DNA of 64,000 nucleotides. It comes from Amphimedon queenslandica (Eukaryota; Porifera; Demospongiae; Haplosclerida; Niphatidae). The position numbers and the translations under genes were made by a program. Below, in pieces: positions 36,703 through 49,100 of this stretch; position 1 is the first letter of the stretch; each line of letters begins with the position of its first letter. The notes under the pieces were generated by a model. It was not told where the DNA came from and did not search any database. It worked only from the letters and a program-made list of their open reading frames with translations. The stretch is from the NCBI RefSeq assembly GCF_000090795.2, contig NW_003546243.1:588608-652607 (forward strand), read 5' to 3'.

Positions 36703-39700
36703 ATGTTTTGTTGGGGCGAAGCTCACGATGGAGCACTGGGCTTGGACGTGAAGGAAAAATGTGTGATGGAGGCTAGACCAAACACTGCCTTTGGTGACAA
36801 AAAGATCAAGTACATTGGTAAGACTTACTTCAGGCCATGATGCACTTAAACCTTTTACTTGAGAGTGCCTCATACAGCTAGCCTTTGAAAATTAATATAT
36901 TATACTAACTGTGAACATGTGCTTATAAACAATGAGTGATAGGAATGATGGAGAAAGTTTGTTTTATGTATTTTTCTCCAATCGTACCATTTTATTTAAG
37001 GATATTTTTCATTCAATCCTAGCGTCCAGTGTTTCACACACGCTCATATTGTTGGAGTCAGGTTGCCTTTATTCCTGTGGGAGTAACCAGTACGGACAGT
37101 TAGGGATTGAGCAAAAAACGTCATGCATAATGATACCAGGTACTTTAGGATACCAGTACGTATAGTTATTAAAATAATATCCAATAATTAATGATGTCCA
37201 ATTAACGCAAAGTATTTGTGTTGCATTTTTCACTTGCAAAATGATCGATTTTATTACCGCCACTGAAAAGAAATATTTATAACGAACATTTTTGTCAGTG
37301 TTAGTTCAGTGGTGATAATGAGTGGAACACTCTACTGACTCTTAGCACTAATGGCAGGAATTCTGCAGCTGCAATGTTCAGCTGCTTCTGTGGTGGTTGC
37401 CTTTTGTTTTATTGAATGAATGACAATATAATGTAGTGAGGTACAGGATAGTTCTGTATAGGTCATTATGTACTCACACTAGCTGCCAAGAATAAATAAT
37501 TCACTGATACTACGATACTACAGTACTCCTAAAAGTTTTACAAAATGGTTCATTTACTATTACACGTAATTTTGCAATAATAATTACATGTAGTTCATTT
37601 TAAAAGGTGTGGCATATAAAATAAGGAATTTAATTTTTGCAAAGAATTATTAATAAAATAATCCAATAATTTATTATTCACGAAATATCATGATTGCTAT
37701 ATGCTGTAATGGCTTCTTTTTCTTTCACAGCTCACATTGATACTTTTGATGATACCATCATAACCAGCATTAGCTGTGGAGTGAAGCACAGTTTAGCACT
37801 CTCGTCAGACGGGTCCTTGTATGCATGGGGAGATAACAGTGAGGGACAGCTCGGACTGAAAACACTACAACCAATATGCAAACCAAGGTATGAACCTAAC
37901 ACCATGCATACTTGTTTTGTGACTGAAAACTTAAAGTAATGGCAGATTATCACTGCATTCTGCTAGTGCATAATAAGGATTTTGTTGTTCTGTTTCATGG
38001 ACTTATTAGTGCATATGCTCTACATTGTGATGCTTTATGATAATTTTTGGATTTTTTTAGTATATTGAGTTTGCCATTTGGTCGTCCTGTTGTCCAAGCT
38101 GCTTGCGGTGACCACCACACCTTAGCACTAACACAAGGTACTAGTCCCACCATTTTATAGGAGTAATTCTTCATGCATACATGTATTTTAATAATGCTTG
38201 TTTTTTTTATTAGATGGTCGTGTTTTTTCTTGGGGTAAGAATACAACCTCTCAGTTGGGACATTCCAAGGGTCTGTCCCGCGTCCTTGCTCCTACTCAGA
38301 TAACCCACCTCATATCAACACCAGTTGTTAAGCTTATCTGTGGATCTAATCACAGTGCAGCTCTCACTGTGTCCGGTGGGGTCTTTCTATGGGGAGACAA
38401 CAGGTACTGTATAATAATAGTACCTGATTTTATAGTGTTGTGTTTTAATTATGTGTGTAGGCGGGCTCAGTGTGGGTTTGGTCATGTGACAACTAAGATA
38501 AGTTATCCAACGTTGAATGAGTTTATGGGACGATATGCAGTTTCTCACGTGGCCTGTGGCACTGACCATACTGTATTCCAGGTCCAGGTAAGTTTACTAA
38601 TAGAGCAAGGAAAAGTAATATTTTATTTTTCTAACATAATATTCTACATATTCTTTTTCTGTTATAATATTCTACATATTCCCTATTTTTTTTCCTTCGA
38701 TATTTATTCTCTTCCTTCTCCTCTAGAGTGGTCACATATATACAGTTGGTTCCAATGAGTATGGTCAGTTGGGGCGTGGTGCTAGAGGCGCGGTCTATTC
38801 TCGTCCTGCTCCAATCATGCAACTGATGACAGTAGTCGTACAGCAAGTGGTCTGTGGCAGGTAAGCATCACACAATAATGAGGACTAGCATTCATTATAC
38901 AATCTAATTTTCCTCGTACACCAGTTACACCTGCATGTGAATCTTCCTCTACTTTTCCTCAATAGGTATCACACTACTCTGTTAGCTAAGTACACTGGTG
39001 ATCTTATTACATTTGGTCAAGGGTTGATGGGCCAGTTGGGTAATGGTACTACTTTTAGTTCAGAGCAGTCCATCCCTGTCATGGGTCGCTGGAGCTCCCC
39101 CAAGCGCTATCTACGTAGCCCAAGACCAGCCAACAGTAATGTTGTTAAAGGTGTTTTTGCTGGTGGTAATCACACTTTTGCTACTATACTTCTACCTGAT
39201 CAGGAAGAGGTACACTGAAGGGAGGTTGATATTTGAGAATGATGATGATGGAATAATATTAATTTTTTTATGCACGGGTGGGATATTGAATGCATGATTA
39301 TTGATTAGGTAATTGATTAATTATTATTAAGTATAAAACTACATTCATTTATGCTTACCATTTTGAACCATGAATAATGTACATGTACATGTATACATGT
39401 AAATGTCATATGCTACATTGTACATGTACTGTACATGTACATGTATTTGTTATTATTTGTAGGATTTACCAGTTGATTTCAGCGACATACAGTCACAAGA
39501 TGCTCCTTGTTTCCTCTCACTCGGGACTCTTAAGCAGATGCTTGATCTAGCACGATACACCAATGACTACACTGGTACTCTTCAGACACTCAAAATGTTC
39601 TTCTCTTCACCGAGCTGTGTCAATGGGTCATTCCTACTTGAGTAAGGGGACAAAATTGATTTAATTATTGCATAGTTGAGTTGCTACTAAAGCATGTACA

Positions 39701-42558
39701 ATCAATGTAGGGAGATACACATGTACTGTAATTAAAATAACTCACCCTCCTAATTACTGCACTTCTACATGACTTCCACAGTAAAAACTTTCTATTGAGT
39801 CCACTTCCTTTCATCATAGGTGTACATGTACATGTAGATGTAATCCTTCATATCTTAGCAATGAACCACCTGAGGCATGTGTGATTATTTATCAAGAGGT
39901 GCATTAGTTGGGGGCGAGTAGGGTTATCAATTGGGGGAGTAGCTCGAGTAATAGTATACATGTACATGTACATGTACATGTATGTGCAGTTTGTGCATCT
40001 TTTTTGACCATTTGATTTCTCTTCCTCTTCTTTTAGTCAAAAAAGAAGCAGTCCTCACGAGTGTAGATTGGATCATGCTCAACTCACCACCTCTTTTGAA
40101 TTATTAAGAGAAAGACTCTCATCGCACGACATTGATCACATGATACTGATTGCATTCAACACAGGACTGTTACCCAATCTACCCGAGCCACACCCCTCAC
40201 CAGAATCACTGAGAATATTCCATATAATATTAGCGTATCCACTCGCTCAAGAGTATCCAGCCTGCCTCAGTATAATTGTTACTTTTGTCAAAGTCTTCTT
40301 GTACATCAGTGACAAAGCCAAAGACATAATAGGTAATCATTGTCATTATTTATGTCTTATTTTCATTGCTTTATTTTATAGAGAGTTGGTTGTTCAATGG
40401 TCCAGTGGAAGTATTACAGACTTGGATTGAGGTACATACTGTATATGCCTAGCTGAAATATTGAGTGCATTGTAAATGTATGCAGCTAGAATAGAGTATT
40501 GCTGGTACATATGTACTAGAGCCATCAAATTATTGTATAATGTATGTACATGTTTATTTTAAGTCGCGTTGTTGCTATAATTTGTGCTTCCAATAATTGT
40601 ATTAAATGCACATGATACTATCCTTTGAAATTATTCATATTATATTGTCCATCAACACTAATTAATTTAATATTATTACTATTATTTTATTATTATTATT
40701 ATTTTATTATTATTATTATTGATAGATATTCAGGTACCCCATAGCAAGGATAATAGCTGGAGGTAGAGACAGGATAGAGCAGAGTGGCCAGACCTTATAT
40801 GGAAGACCTAACCTAATTCATCTCACCGACGATCAAACCTGGGCTCTCCAGGAAGGGATCAAAGTCCTTCGCTGGCTTTTTGAAGTAAGACCTACATGTA
40901 CATCTAGCATTATTTTTAGTCTTTTTTGAAATTGTACATCATTTTGTAGTGTAACAAGAAGCACAAGGAGCCCGTGAGTCACCAGAAGTTTTATGTTGAC
41001 GAGATAGTTGAGTCTTGCGATCTGAGAGAGGACTATTTCTCTTACAAACAGAACAGGGTAAGGGATAATATCTGTTTCACATACATGTACATGTACATAT
41101 ACATATTAATCGTTAGGTTGATAGGGTGCTCTTCATGAGGTATTCATTTGTACTCAATGCTTCTGGTAAGGCTGAACTGATGCAGATTGAAGGACGATAC
41201 AGACAAATGGTCAGTCAGGAACTTTATCCATAAAAGCATAAATATTTACTCATTTATTTGAAGTATTTTATTTAAAAAATTTAAAATTTGACTAATATTT
41301 CTTTGCATGTCATTTCTACTCATGCTCTTCTGTAGGAGGCAGTAGCGCATGCTCATCACAGGAATATACTGAACTGGTTTTCTGCTGAGGGCATCAGTGA
41401 TGTGTCTCCAATGGCTTTTGTCATTAACGTGAGAAGAGACCACATACTTGGTGATGCTATTACAGCACTGAGGAGTCACGATACTGGCGACCTTCTCAAA
41501 CCACTCAGAGTATGTACATATTGTACATGCACATGCATCCAGAAAAATTTGGATTTTTACTAATTTTAAAGTTGCTGTGAAATCAAGCCAAAGCTTCTGT
41601 ATTATAATAGTACAGACTGTTTGGCCAAAATTTGCCGTAAAATGAAAAGGAGAGAATTCTTCATTTTTATAATTTTTTCTGATGCATATACATGTACTTA
41701 TGTGATGTAGAAAGTTTAAACTGATTCCAATCAAATTTGGATTTTTTATGAATTTTTTAAAGTTGCTCCAAAATCGGGCCAAAGTCCCTGTACTATAGTA
41801 CAGGGTGCTTGGCCAAATTTCGCCAAAAATGAAAAGGAGAGAATTCCTAATTTTTATATTTTTTTCTGATGCATATACATGTACTTATGTTGTGTGTAAA
41901 GTTTAAGCTGATTTGGATCAAATTTAAATTTTATATGAATTTTTAAAGTTGCTTCAAAATTAAGCCGAAGTCCCTGTACTATAAATTTTGCCTAAAATGA
42001 AAAGAAGAGAATTTTCTATATTTCCAGCGAAAAATAAATTTAATGGTAAAATTCCTGTGAAAAATAATTTTTTCTGGCAAAATTTTTAGGAAAATAAATT
42101 ATAAAAAAATTTTGCTGGGAAAAAAGTTAAAAATAGAAATTTAATTATTATTGCTAGGTTACAGTTGTTAGCTACTGTTGCCAGGTTACTGTTGCCATGA
42201 TACAGTTGCCACGCCATGCTATGCGCAATTTACAGCGTCATAATGACGGACTCGCCCCAATTAATTAAAATTAAGTAATTTGTTGTAAGTATTCTGGTAT
42301 TTGTCTGTAGTAATTGTTGGTGGACACAGTGATTAGCACAGAGTTTAATGAGTGTCTTTGTCCTCCATTCATTTGATATGAATTATTATGAAGGAATAGA
42401 GTTATGAGCTGCCTTTTACTCTCTCACACAATCTTACACGTATGTCTCTTACAGGACAATAATTAAAATTGTTTCAAAGAAAACCACAATGTATGCTATG
42501 TGTAGGCTGTGTACAAAGAACTATCAGCTACATGTACGTGTAGCGTGTGTGTGTGTGT

Positions 42559-42612
<54 letters not shown>

Positions 42613-44614
42613 TTTATGGAGTAGAGGGAATCACTATGGTGTGTTACCTGAGAATGTGTCATTGGTATTGTTTCATGTATTGTATTGATATACTTTGCCT
42701 GAGGTAGAATTTAGAGGATTGTCCTGTAGTGTAGTATTACTACGAATCCTGTCTATAGTTTATACAAAGCAAATACCTTCCTTCATTCAACTTGCATTGA
42801 TTGTGACTTGACTACACTGGGCACTATTGTCTCTCATTGGTATGCATCACATGATGACTAGTACCTGAATACACTGGCTCATTTTCATGAATTGCATTCC
42901 AATTGACTATGATATACCTCTAATAGTACATGTATATCTAGTTTTCTTTGCTTGATACGTAGTACTTCATGTAGAATGAGATACATGTTAATTCCCTCAT
43001 TCCTTGAACACACTCATTATTGTTACACACTATCAAGCCATACATTATTACTAGTATTATTATTATGATACTATCTTGTGACCATCTGTCAGTTGCATGT
43101 CTTTAACCACTCACTCATGCAGTGTACACTAATACTTATAAATATACTCTACTACTCATATTTATTTATTTATTTATTTACATGCCTTTATTCAAATTTA
43201 ATGCGTGTTTGTGTTGATTATTTTAATATGCATCTTCAAATTATTATCATCTTCCATATCTTGTGAGTTACCCTTCCTCCTGGTCGGGTGTTTTTAATTT
43301 CTTATTTTCATATTAATTCTAAGTTCTGATTGTTACGGTCGATTACCTGGGTCAATAGTTGAGGGTAACCACAAATATTTTATTGTAACACACACATACA
43401 CACACACACACGTAAGTATGTGTCCATTTTTTCTATACATGTACATGTACCTTTACTTTATAATGCTCCTCTCCACATACATGTACATCTACATCCATGT
43501 ACTGTTCTGTACATGTATGTGTATACTGCTCACACACACTTTTTATGGTCTGCAAATGAGATTATTGTCATTCCTTGATGTCGTTCTGTGTTATTATAGC
43601 CAGAAATGTTCCATTACTCCCAGTCAAGTGAAATTGATATAATGATAACAGTCATTGCATCATTGCCATATTGTACGAATCTGATTTACACTTATTAGTC
43701 TAGTTGGCCTATTATGGTCTACATATCATTGGCCCATTATGACTACATTATGTTGGTAGCCAATAATAAAATATAAATAATACCATGTGTGAATGGGATA
43801 TTGCTACAAATTGCATATTGTCCATACCCAATGCATGTACATTTCCCATACATGCATGTGCATTGTGTAATTATGCTAATGTACATGTACATATACAGTG
43901 TATTTATCATGACATTATTTGCACAATGAATAATGATACTATTGTATTGGTAGGTTCAGTTTGAAGGTGAGGAAGGTTTTGATGAGGGCGGAGTACAGAA
44001 AGAGTTCTTCATGCTGTTGATCAGAGAATTGCTTAATCCAGACTTTGGTATGTTCTACGAGGAGGATGAGTCAAGATACATCTGGTTTAGACAGCAGGTA
44101 TCAGCAATGGAATAGCCTCTCTCTATATCCTCTTTATGTTCTCTTTCTTTTAGCTTGAGCCCATTGAGTCTTATGACAGGCAGTGCTATCACTTGGTTGG
44201 TATGATCTGTGCCTTAGCAATATACAATGGAGTCATAGTCGACCTCCCCTTCCCTCCCGTACTGTACAGGAAGCTACTATCATAGTGAGGAGAAGAGAGG
44301 CCACTGAAGCAATAAATGCTTTAGTATCTCTTGTTTAAAATACTCGTGAAGAGTAATAATGTTTTCTTCTTTTTCAGTACTCCGAGTCTTAAAGATCTTG
44401 AGTCTCTCAAGCCGTCGGTCGGTAAACACTTAAGAGGGATACTCACTTATGATGGCAATGATTTTGAGAAAGACTACAACATAACTTTTGAGGTACAGTG
44501 CCATTGACAGCTTGTGAGGGAATTTTGTTTTCTGGCTTGCCTTGTATAGCTTCAGGCATGCCTCAAGCAAAATAAACACTGTTTATTTGATTATAATATA
44601 ATTGTATGTATGCA

Positions 44615-44655
<41 letters not shown>

Positions 44656-45766
44656 CACAAGAAATATATATGGTTCAGTAATAACCATACCACTGAAGAA
44701 AGAGGGAGCCAGTGAACCAGTGACTAAACTCAATAAAAAAGAGTTTGTTCAACTTTATGTGAAATATGAGCTGACCGAGTGCATCAAGGAGCAGTTTGAG
44801 TCGTTTGTTGAAGGCTTCATGAAAGTCTGCGACATTAAGAGTGACGTGTTTGTAAGTATGAACCCTCTCTACTATAAGACCCTTTACATATCATCATTAT
44901 TATTAGTTAACGTTGCATCCAGATGAATTGATGGCCCTTGTCTCCGGTTCTTCATCCTATGATTTCAATGAGTTTATGGAGCACACCACATATATTAATG
45001 GATATACTCCCTCTCATCCTGCCATTCAGTCGTTCTGGGCTGTTGTTAACGATTTCTCTCCAGATGCACAGAAGCAGCTATTGAGTATGTATACCCTTTC
45101 TCTTACCTTGAAGCATGACTTGTGCCAATCCTGTCAACATTTGTACATTCTTTGCATTTTGATATCATTTAATGATTGAACACACACACACACACACACA
45201 GATTGACAGTTTCTGCAATCTGTATAATTATTATGTTTACTATTTTATCTATGTATCAAGTTCCTTTTCTTTTTGATAGTATTCTGGACTGGTAGTAACA
45301 GAATTCCTGTTGCTGGTGTAAAGAGTCTAAAAGTAAGACAGCTCTATCTCTCTCTCGATTACAGCTTATATCATTCGTATACCATCCTGCTTTGTTTGGC
45401 TTACAGCATGTTGTAGTTATGAGTGAAATGTTTGTGTCTTGAATGATCTTTTGTCTAAAATAGCGTCGTGACATTGTGTTGCGATTTTAGAAATCCGATC
45501 AATGCTGCCTTGTTGACAGATTAGTTGTTTCAGTCTCTGTGTAGTTCAAACACCACTAGGACCATTGATTTAATAATAATTTTCTCTTTTTTTAATTTCC
45601 CCAGCTTATAATACAGCGTATGGATGGCGGAGACAATTTCCGGAGACTACCAGTAGCTCACACTTGCTCGAATGTACTTGATCTCCCGCCGTATCCTTCC
45701 AATGATCTCATGAAAGAGAAACTCCTCAAAGCTATATTCTTCACCAAAGGATTTGGTATCCTCTAA
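36703..45766 (+). CDS. HERC3/HERC4-like E3 ubiquitin ligase (RCC1 repeats plus HECT)
   Basis: Twenty-two coding exons close in phase to 1073 aa (human HERC4 1057, HERC3 1050). The N-terminal third is an RCC1-like propeller with repeated W/CG.N..GQLG and CG..H(S/T).AL signatures; the start [14 protein letters not shown] aligns with the MLCWGNASFGQLGL start of HERC4. The middle is helical. The HECT domain covers the last 350 residues: [19 protein letters not shown], the [16 protein letters not shown] block, [13 protein letters not shown], and the catalytic cysteine in [12 protein letters not shown], followed by the short end KGFGIL. Family role: transfer of ubiquitin from an E2 through the HECT cysteine; substrates unknown here. 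The longest intron (41520-43953) is packed with repeats; the exon at 44654 follows a CA microsatellite at its acceptor. It begins 259 bp after WAPL. Confidence 0.94.
41546..42015 (+). repeat. Copies of the ~185-bp palindromic repeat in the HERC intron
   Basis: Two to three tandem copies (marker GTAGAAAG at 41707 and its degenerate form at about 41896), one with the perfect CCTGTACTATAGTACAGG palindrome. To about 42120 the array fades into AT-rich sequence with AAAATTTTT runs. Confidence 0.88.
42545..42611. repeat. (GT)n microsatellite
   Basis: About 67 bp of near-perfect GT repeat in the large HERC intron. The rest of the intron to 43953 is AT-rich with ACATGT repeats and no other recognisable element. 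Confidence 0.95.
44619..44652. repeat. (CA)n microsatellite at a HERC splice acceptor
   Basis: The CA run ends in the AG acceptor of the exon starting at 44654, with no separate pyrimidine tract. Confidence 0.9.
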
Positions 45767-46116
45767 AAGCAGGGCTAGCACACATAAACTGCAACAATCT
45801 CCATGCAATGTCTTCTCTTCAATTTTATTTATAATTGTACTGATTGTTCACTTGTATAGAATACAATCTCTATAATATTATGACTTATGGTCAATTTAAA
45901 AATTTTTTTTCACAACACACCCATCACTGTAGGAGTGGCTCAATAATAAATATAGCACTTGCGTTACGGTGTAGCCGAATGGTTCGTGGATAATTCCTTG
46001 GGTGCTTGGTGCTCTGACTTGTATTGCTAGCACGCGCAGGGCACAGCCAATCTGTCAGTGATATCTAGAAAATAACCTCCATTGGATTTTGCGGTTCTCT
46101 TGGTGTACTTTGAGCC
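45767..46116 (+). promoter_or_regulatory. HERC-to-PDZ/SH3 intergenic region
   Basis: 350 bp containing the HERC 3' UTR (AT-rich) and, from about 45960, a GC-richer stretch with GCGCAGGGCACAGCCAATC, i.e. a CCAAT box about 65 bp before the next ATG. Probable promoter and 5' UTR of the PDZ-SH3 gene. Confidence 0.45.
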
Positions 46117-49100
46117 ATGGACGAGATTGTCACCAACGTTTCTCCGGAAACTTTTGTCATAGCACTCGAGGGTGGCGGGCCATGGGGGTTCACTCTACAA
46201 GGTGGAGCTGAGTTTCGTTCCCCACTGAAGATAGGAAAGGTTAGACCAATCACCACTGCATGTAGAAGTAGTCTGGGCCTATGATCCGTGAAATTTTGCT
46301 CCGTGTTGACCAATAAACAAAATAGTATGATTTTATAGAGCTTGTCTCTATTTATGATTATTGATTGTTTCTATGATAATGATGCATATAATCCATTACC
46401 TTCTGCTCCTGGCAGTGCCCAACAGTTTGTTTAATGTGGACATTCAAAACATTTTTTACACCTCAGCCTGTTACAACTGACAGCAGAATATACTGACCCT
46501 TATCCTGTAATGATAGCTTTAAAAATGCATTCTATCCTAATGGTCGATTTAAATTCATCAGAAATAATAGTTTATTGTATTTTTGAGTTTGTTATTATGC
46601 ATCTTTCTATGGTGATTTAAGTATGCTGTTTAGGCAGCACAATAATGTTTATGTGACACATATGTATATGCATACAGGGTGTGAGAGTGTGTGCCCTCTG
46701 TTTATTGACAGTATTGGCGTGATTACTGAAGACGATACCATAACAAGTCTCATACAGCCATTTCAATATTATAGCCACAATATAACGCCTTTATAGTCAT
46801 AGTATAGAGTTTAATCTTGGAGTGTATGTTGATTATTATTATTATTATTACAAATATTAAATTTTAAATGAAGCCACTATGTGGTGGGTCATCTTACGTG
46901 TATCAACAAAGTCCTATAAGATTTCCAGAGCTTGGGAGTTTAATTTTCTACTGTAAATTCTCAACTATTTGAGTTATTTTAATTGTTTACAGAATGTTGA
47001 GCCGTGATATGATGGCTCAGCCACCCGAGACATTCACTCTAGTATGTAGTTTAATTGACTTAGTTGATCCAATACCGTGGGATCACCTACTATATGTAGT
47101 TAATTGTGGTGGGTGTTCATTTAATATTAAAGGTATGCAAACATTAGTGGTTTACTAATACAATTATAGCATGTACACAGTGTGAAGAAGACCTAACATG
47201 CAATCCAGTGGAGTAGAGCCAGCTACATGGGGCATTTGCTTAAATTTTATAATTTCTTTTTAATACGAGTACAGCTCTCAACTTTGAAATTATCAAGATG
47301 AGAAAGAGAGTGAGAAAAACACTGTAGTAGTAGTAGTGATCATTGCGATTGTTCTATTGTGTTGTGATTAGTACATCTCACATACTTGAGTAAACCCAAA
47401 ATCCCTGTTATGGCTAATAAAATGCATTATAGTATGAAAGAGTTGTAAATTCCTTGCATTTAATAGTTATAGCAATAAATTTCCCTTTAAAATAATTTAG
47501 TCATTCCATATTGACATCAATATTATGACATTAATGTTTGTTAATATTCATTAGCTCCTTTGGACTTGTCAATGATGATTAATTGTTACAAATTTAAAGT
47601 GTCACATTTTAGCTAATTAATTGTGTACTATTTATCTCTTAATGTTTAATGCAGGTTACTCCTGGTGGCAAGGCTCAGAAGAGTGGTCTGATAGGAGGTG
47701 ATATATTGTTGAATATCAACGGAGTATCAACCTCTACAATGAAGCACCACGAAGCACAGCGACTGATAGCCGCATCAAAAACAAACCTGGATCTAACCTG
47801 GTAATTATTATTAAGCTATCATATTCTAACAGGTTTTATTTTATTTTAAAATAGTACCAAAGCTGTTGATAAATCACCTAAAAGTTCTATCACCTTCCGC
47901 ACGTTCGATTATCCGCCTCGTTCTACAACACCAGTTGATAATTTTGGCTCCAAGTCTTCTACTCTTGGGAGACATGCAAGACAAAGTTCACTGGATTTAA
48001 ATACCTTTCGCTCTCGTGCTTGGTCTGATGCAGGAAAGAAAGCAGTTGTTGGCGCACATATAGCCGGAATAAAAGTGCCAGCTCCTCCTCCTTCCGTGAA
48101 AGGAAAAGCCCCACTACCAGTTGTTCAGCCTGAGAAAGTTAGATACGTAGCTGGCATTAAGATTCCAGCTCCACCTCCTCAATTGAAACCGAAACCAGTC
48201 CGCACTCCTAGCAAGGAGAGGATACCCGCAGGAACTAGTACTATTGTTCCACTGAATGACACTGCTGCTAATGATGCACCAGCTACTACTGAACCCGTTA
48301 CTATAGGCAGCAGCAGCAGTACTCCTGCAGTGTTGGAATCTAAAGAGGACCCAATCGTCATATCAGATACGCTAGTGAAGAAGGAGGCTTCAGCTGAGGT
48401 TGCCGAGCGTGATACTAGCAGTGAGATCATTGATATGCTTACTGCTATTCAGAATGACTTTACCCCTACCACTCCGGAGAGCCAGACCAGCTCGTCAGAT
48501 TTTAAAGACATTTCATCAGAGAAGGATCATTTCGAGACGGAGTATCATTCCTCGACCAGCGGGTATAAAAGCGGCATAGCCTCTTCATCGGAGGAAGACA
48601 TATTGTCCACTAGCGCAGGAAGTGGGAGCGATTGGTATAGGAGCGATTGGTATAGGAGCATGTTTCAGAGCATGAAAAAAGGAGTAGAGGAGCAACTGCC
48701 AAACAAGAAACGTATGTATTTGTGTAGTACGGCATTATAGACTCATTATTGTCATTCTCTTAATGTGTAGATGTGTGTGATCGCTCACCCACCCCGGCTA
48801 GAAAATTTAAAGAAACGAATGAAGATGCTACTTCTCTAAGGTTTGTATATATGTATAGTATAATATGCAAACGAGTGCTTATACTTATTGTATTATGTGG
48901 CTTGACAAGTATTTTATTGCTCATAGAACTGCTAGTTCTAGTGAATCAAATCGAAGGAGCAGTGAGTCTAATCTAGCAAGCCCTAAGGCAACCTCAGGAC
49001 AGGCTATGGCAAGGACCAGCTCTTCTGGTGCAGTAGGTGAGTCCACAGGCTGGGCTTATTTTTGCATTTTATGCACTTTTGTCCTTTAGATGCCGTCAAC

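Noticed and set aside
42160-42240. Triple GTTGCCA motifs looking like X-box half-sites
   Set aside because: None completes the RFX consensus (second half reads GGTTAC or GATAC); part of a degraded repeat in a HERC intron.
45960-46030. tRNA-like stretch (GTGTAGCCGAATGGTTCGTGG)
   Set aside because: Resembles a D-arm but no acceptor stem, anticodon arm or TTCGA loop follows at the right distance.
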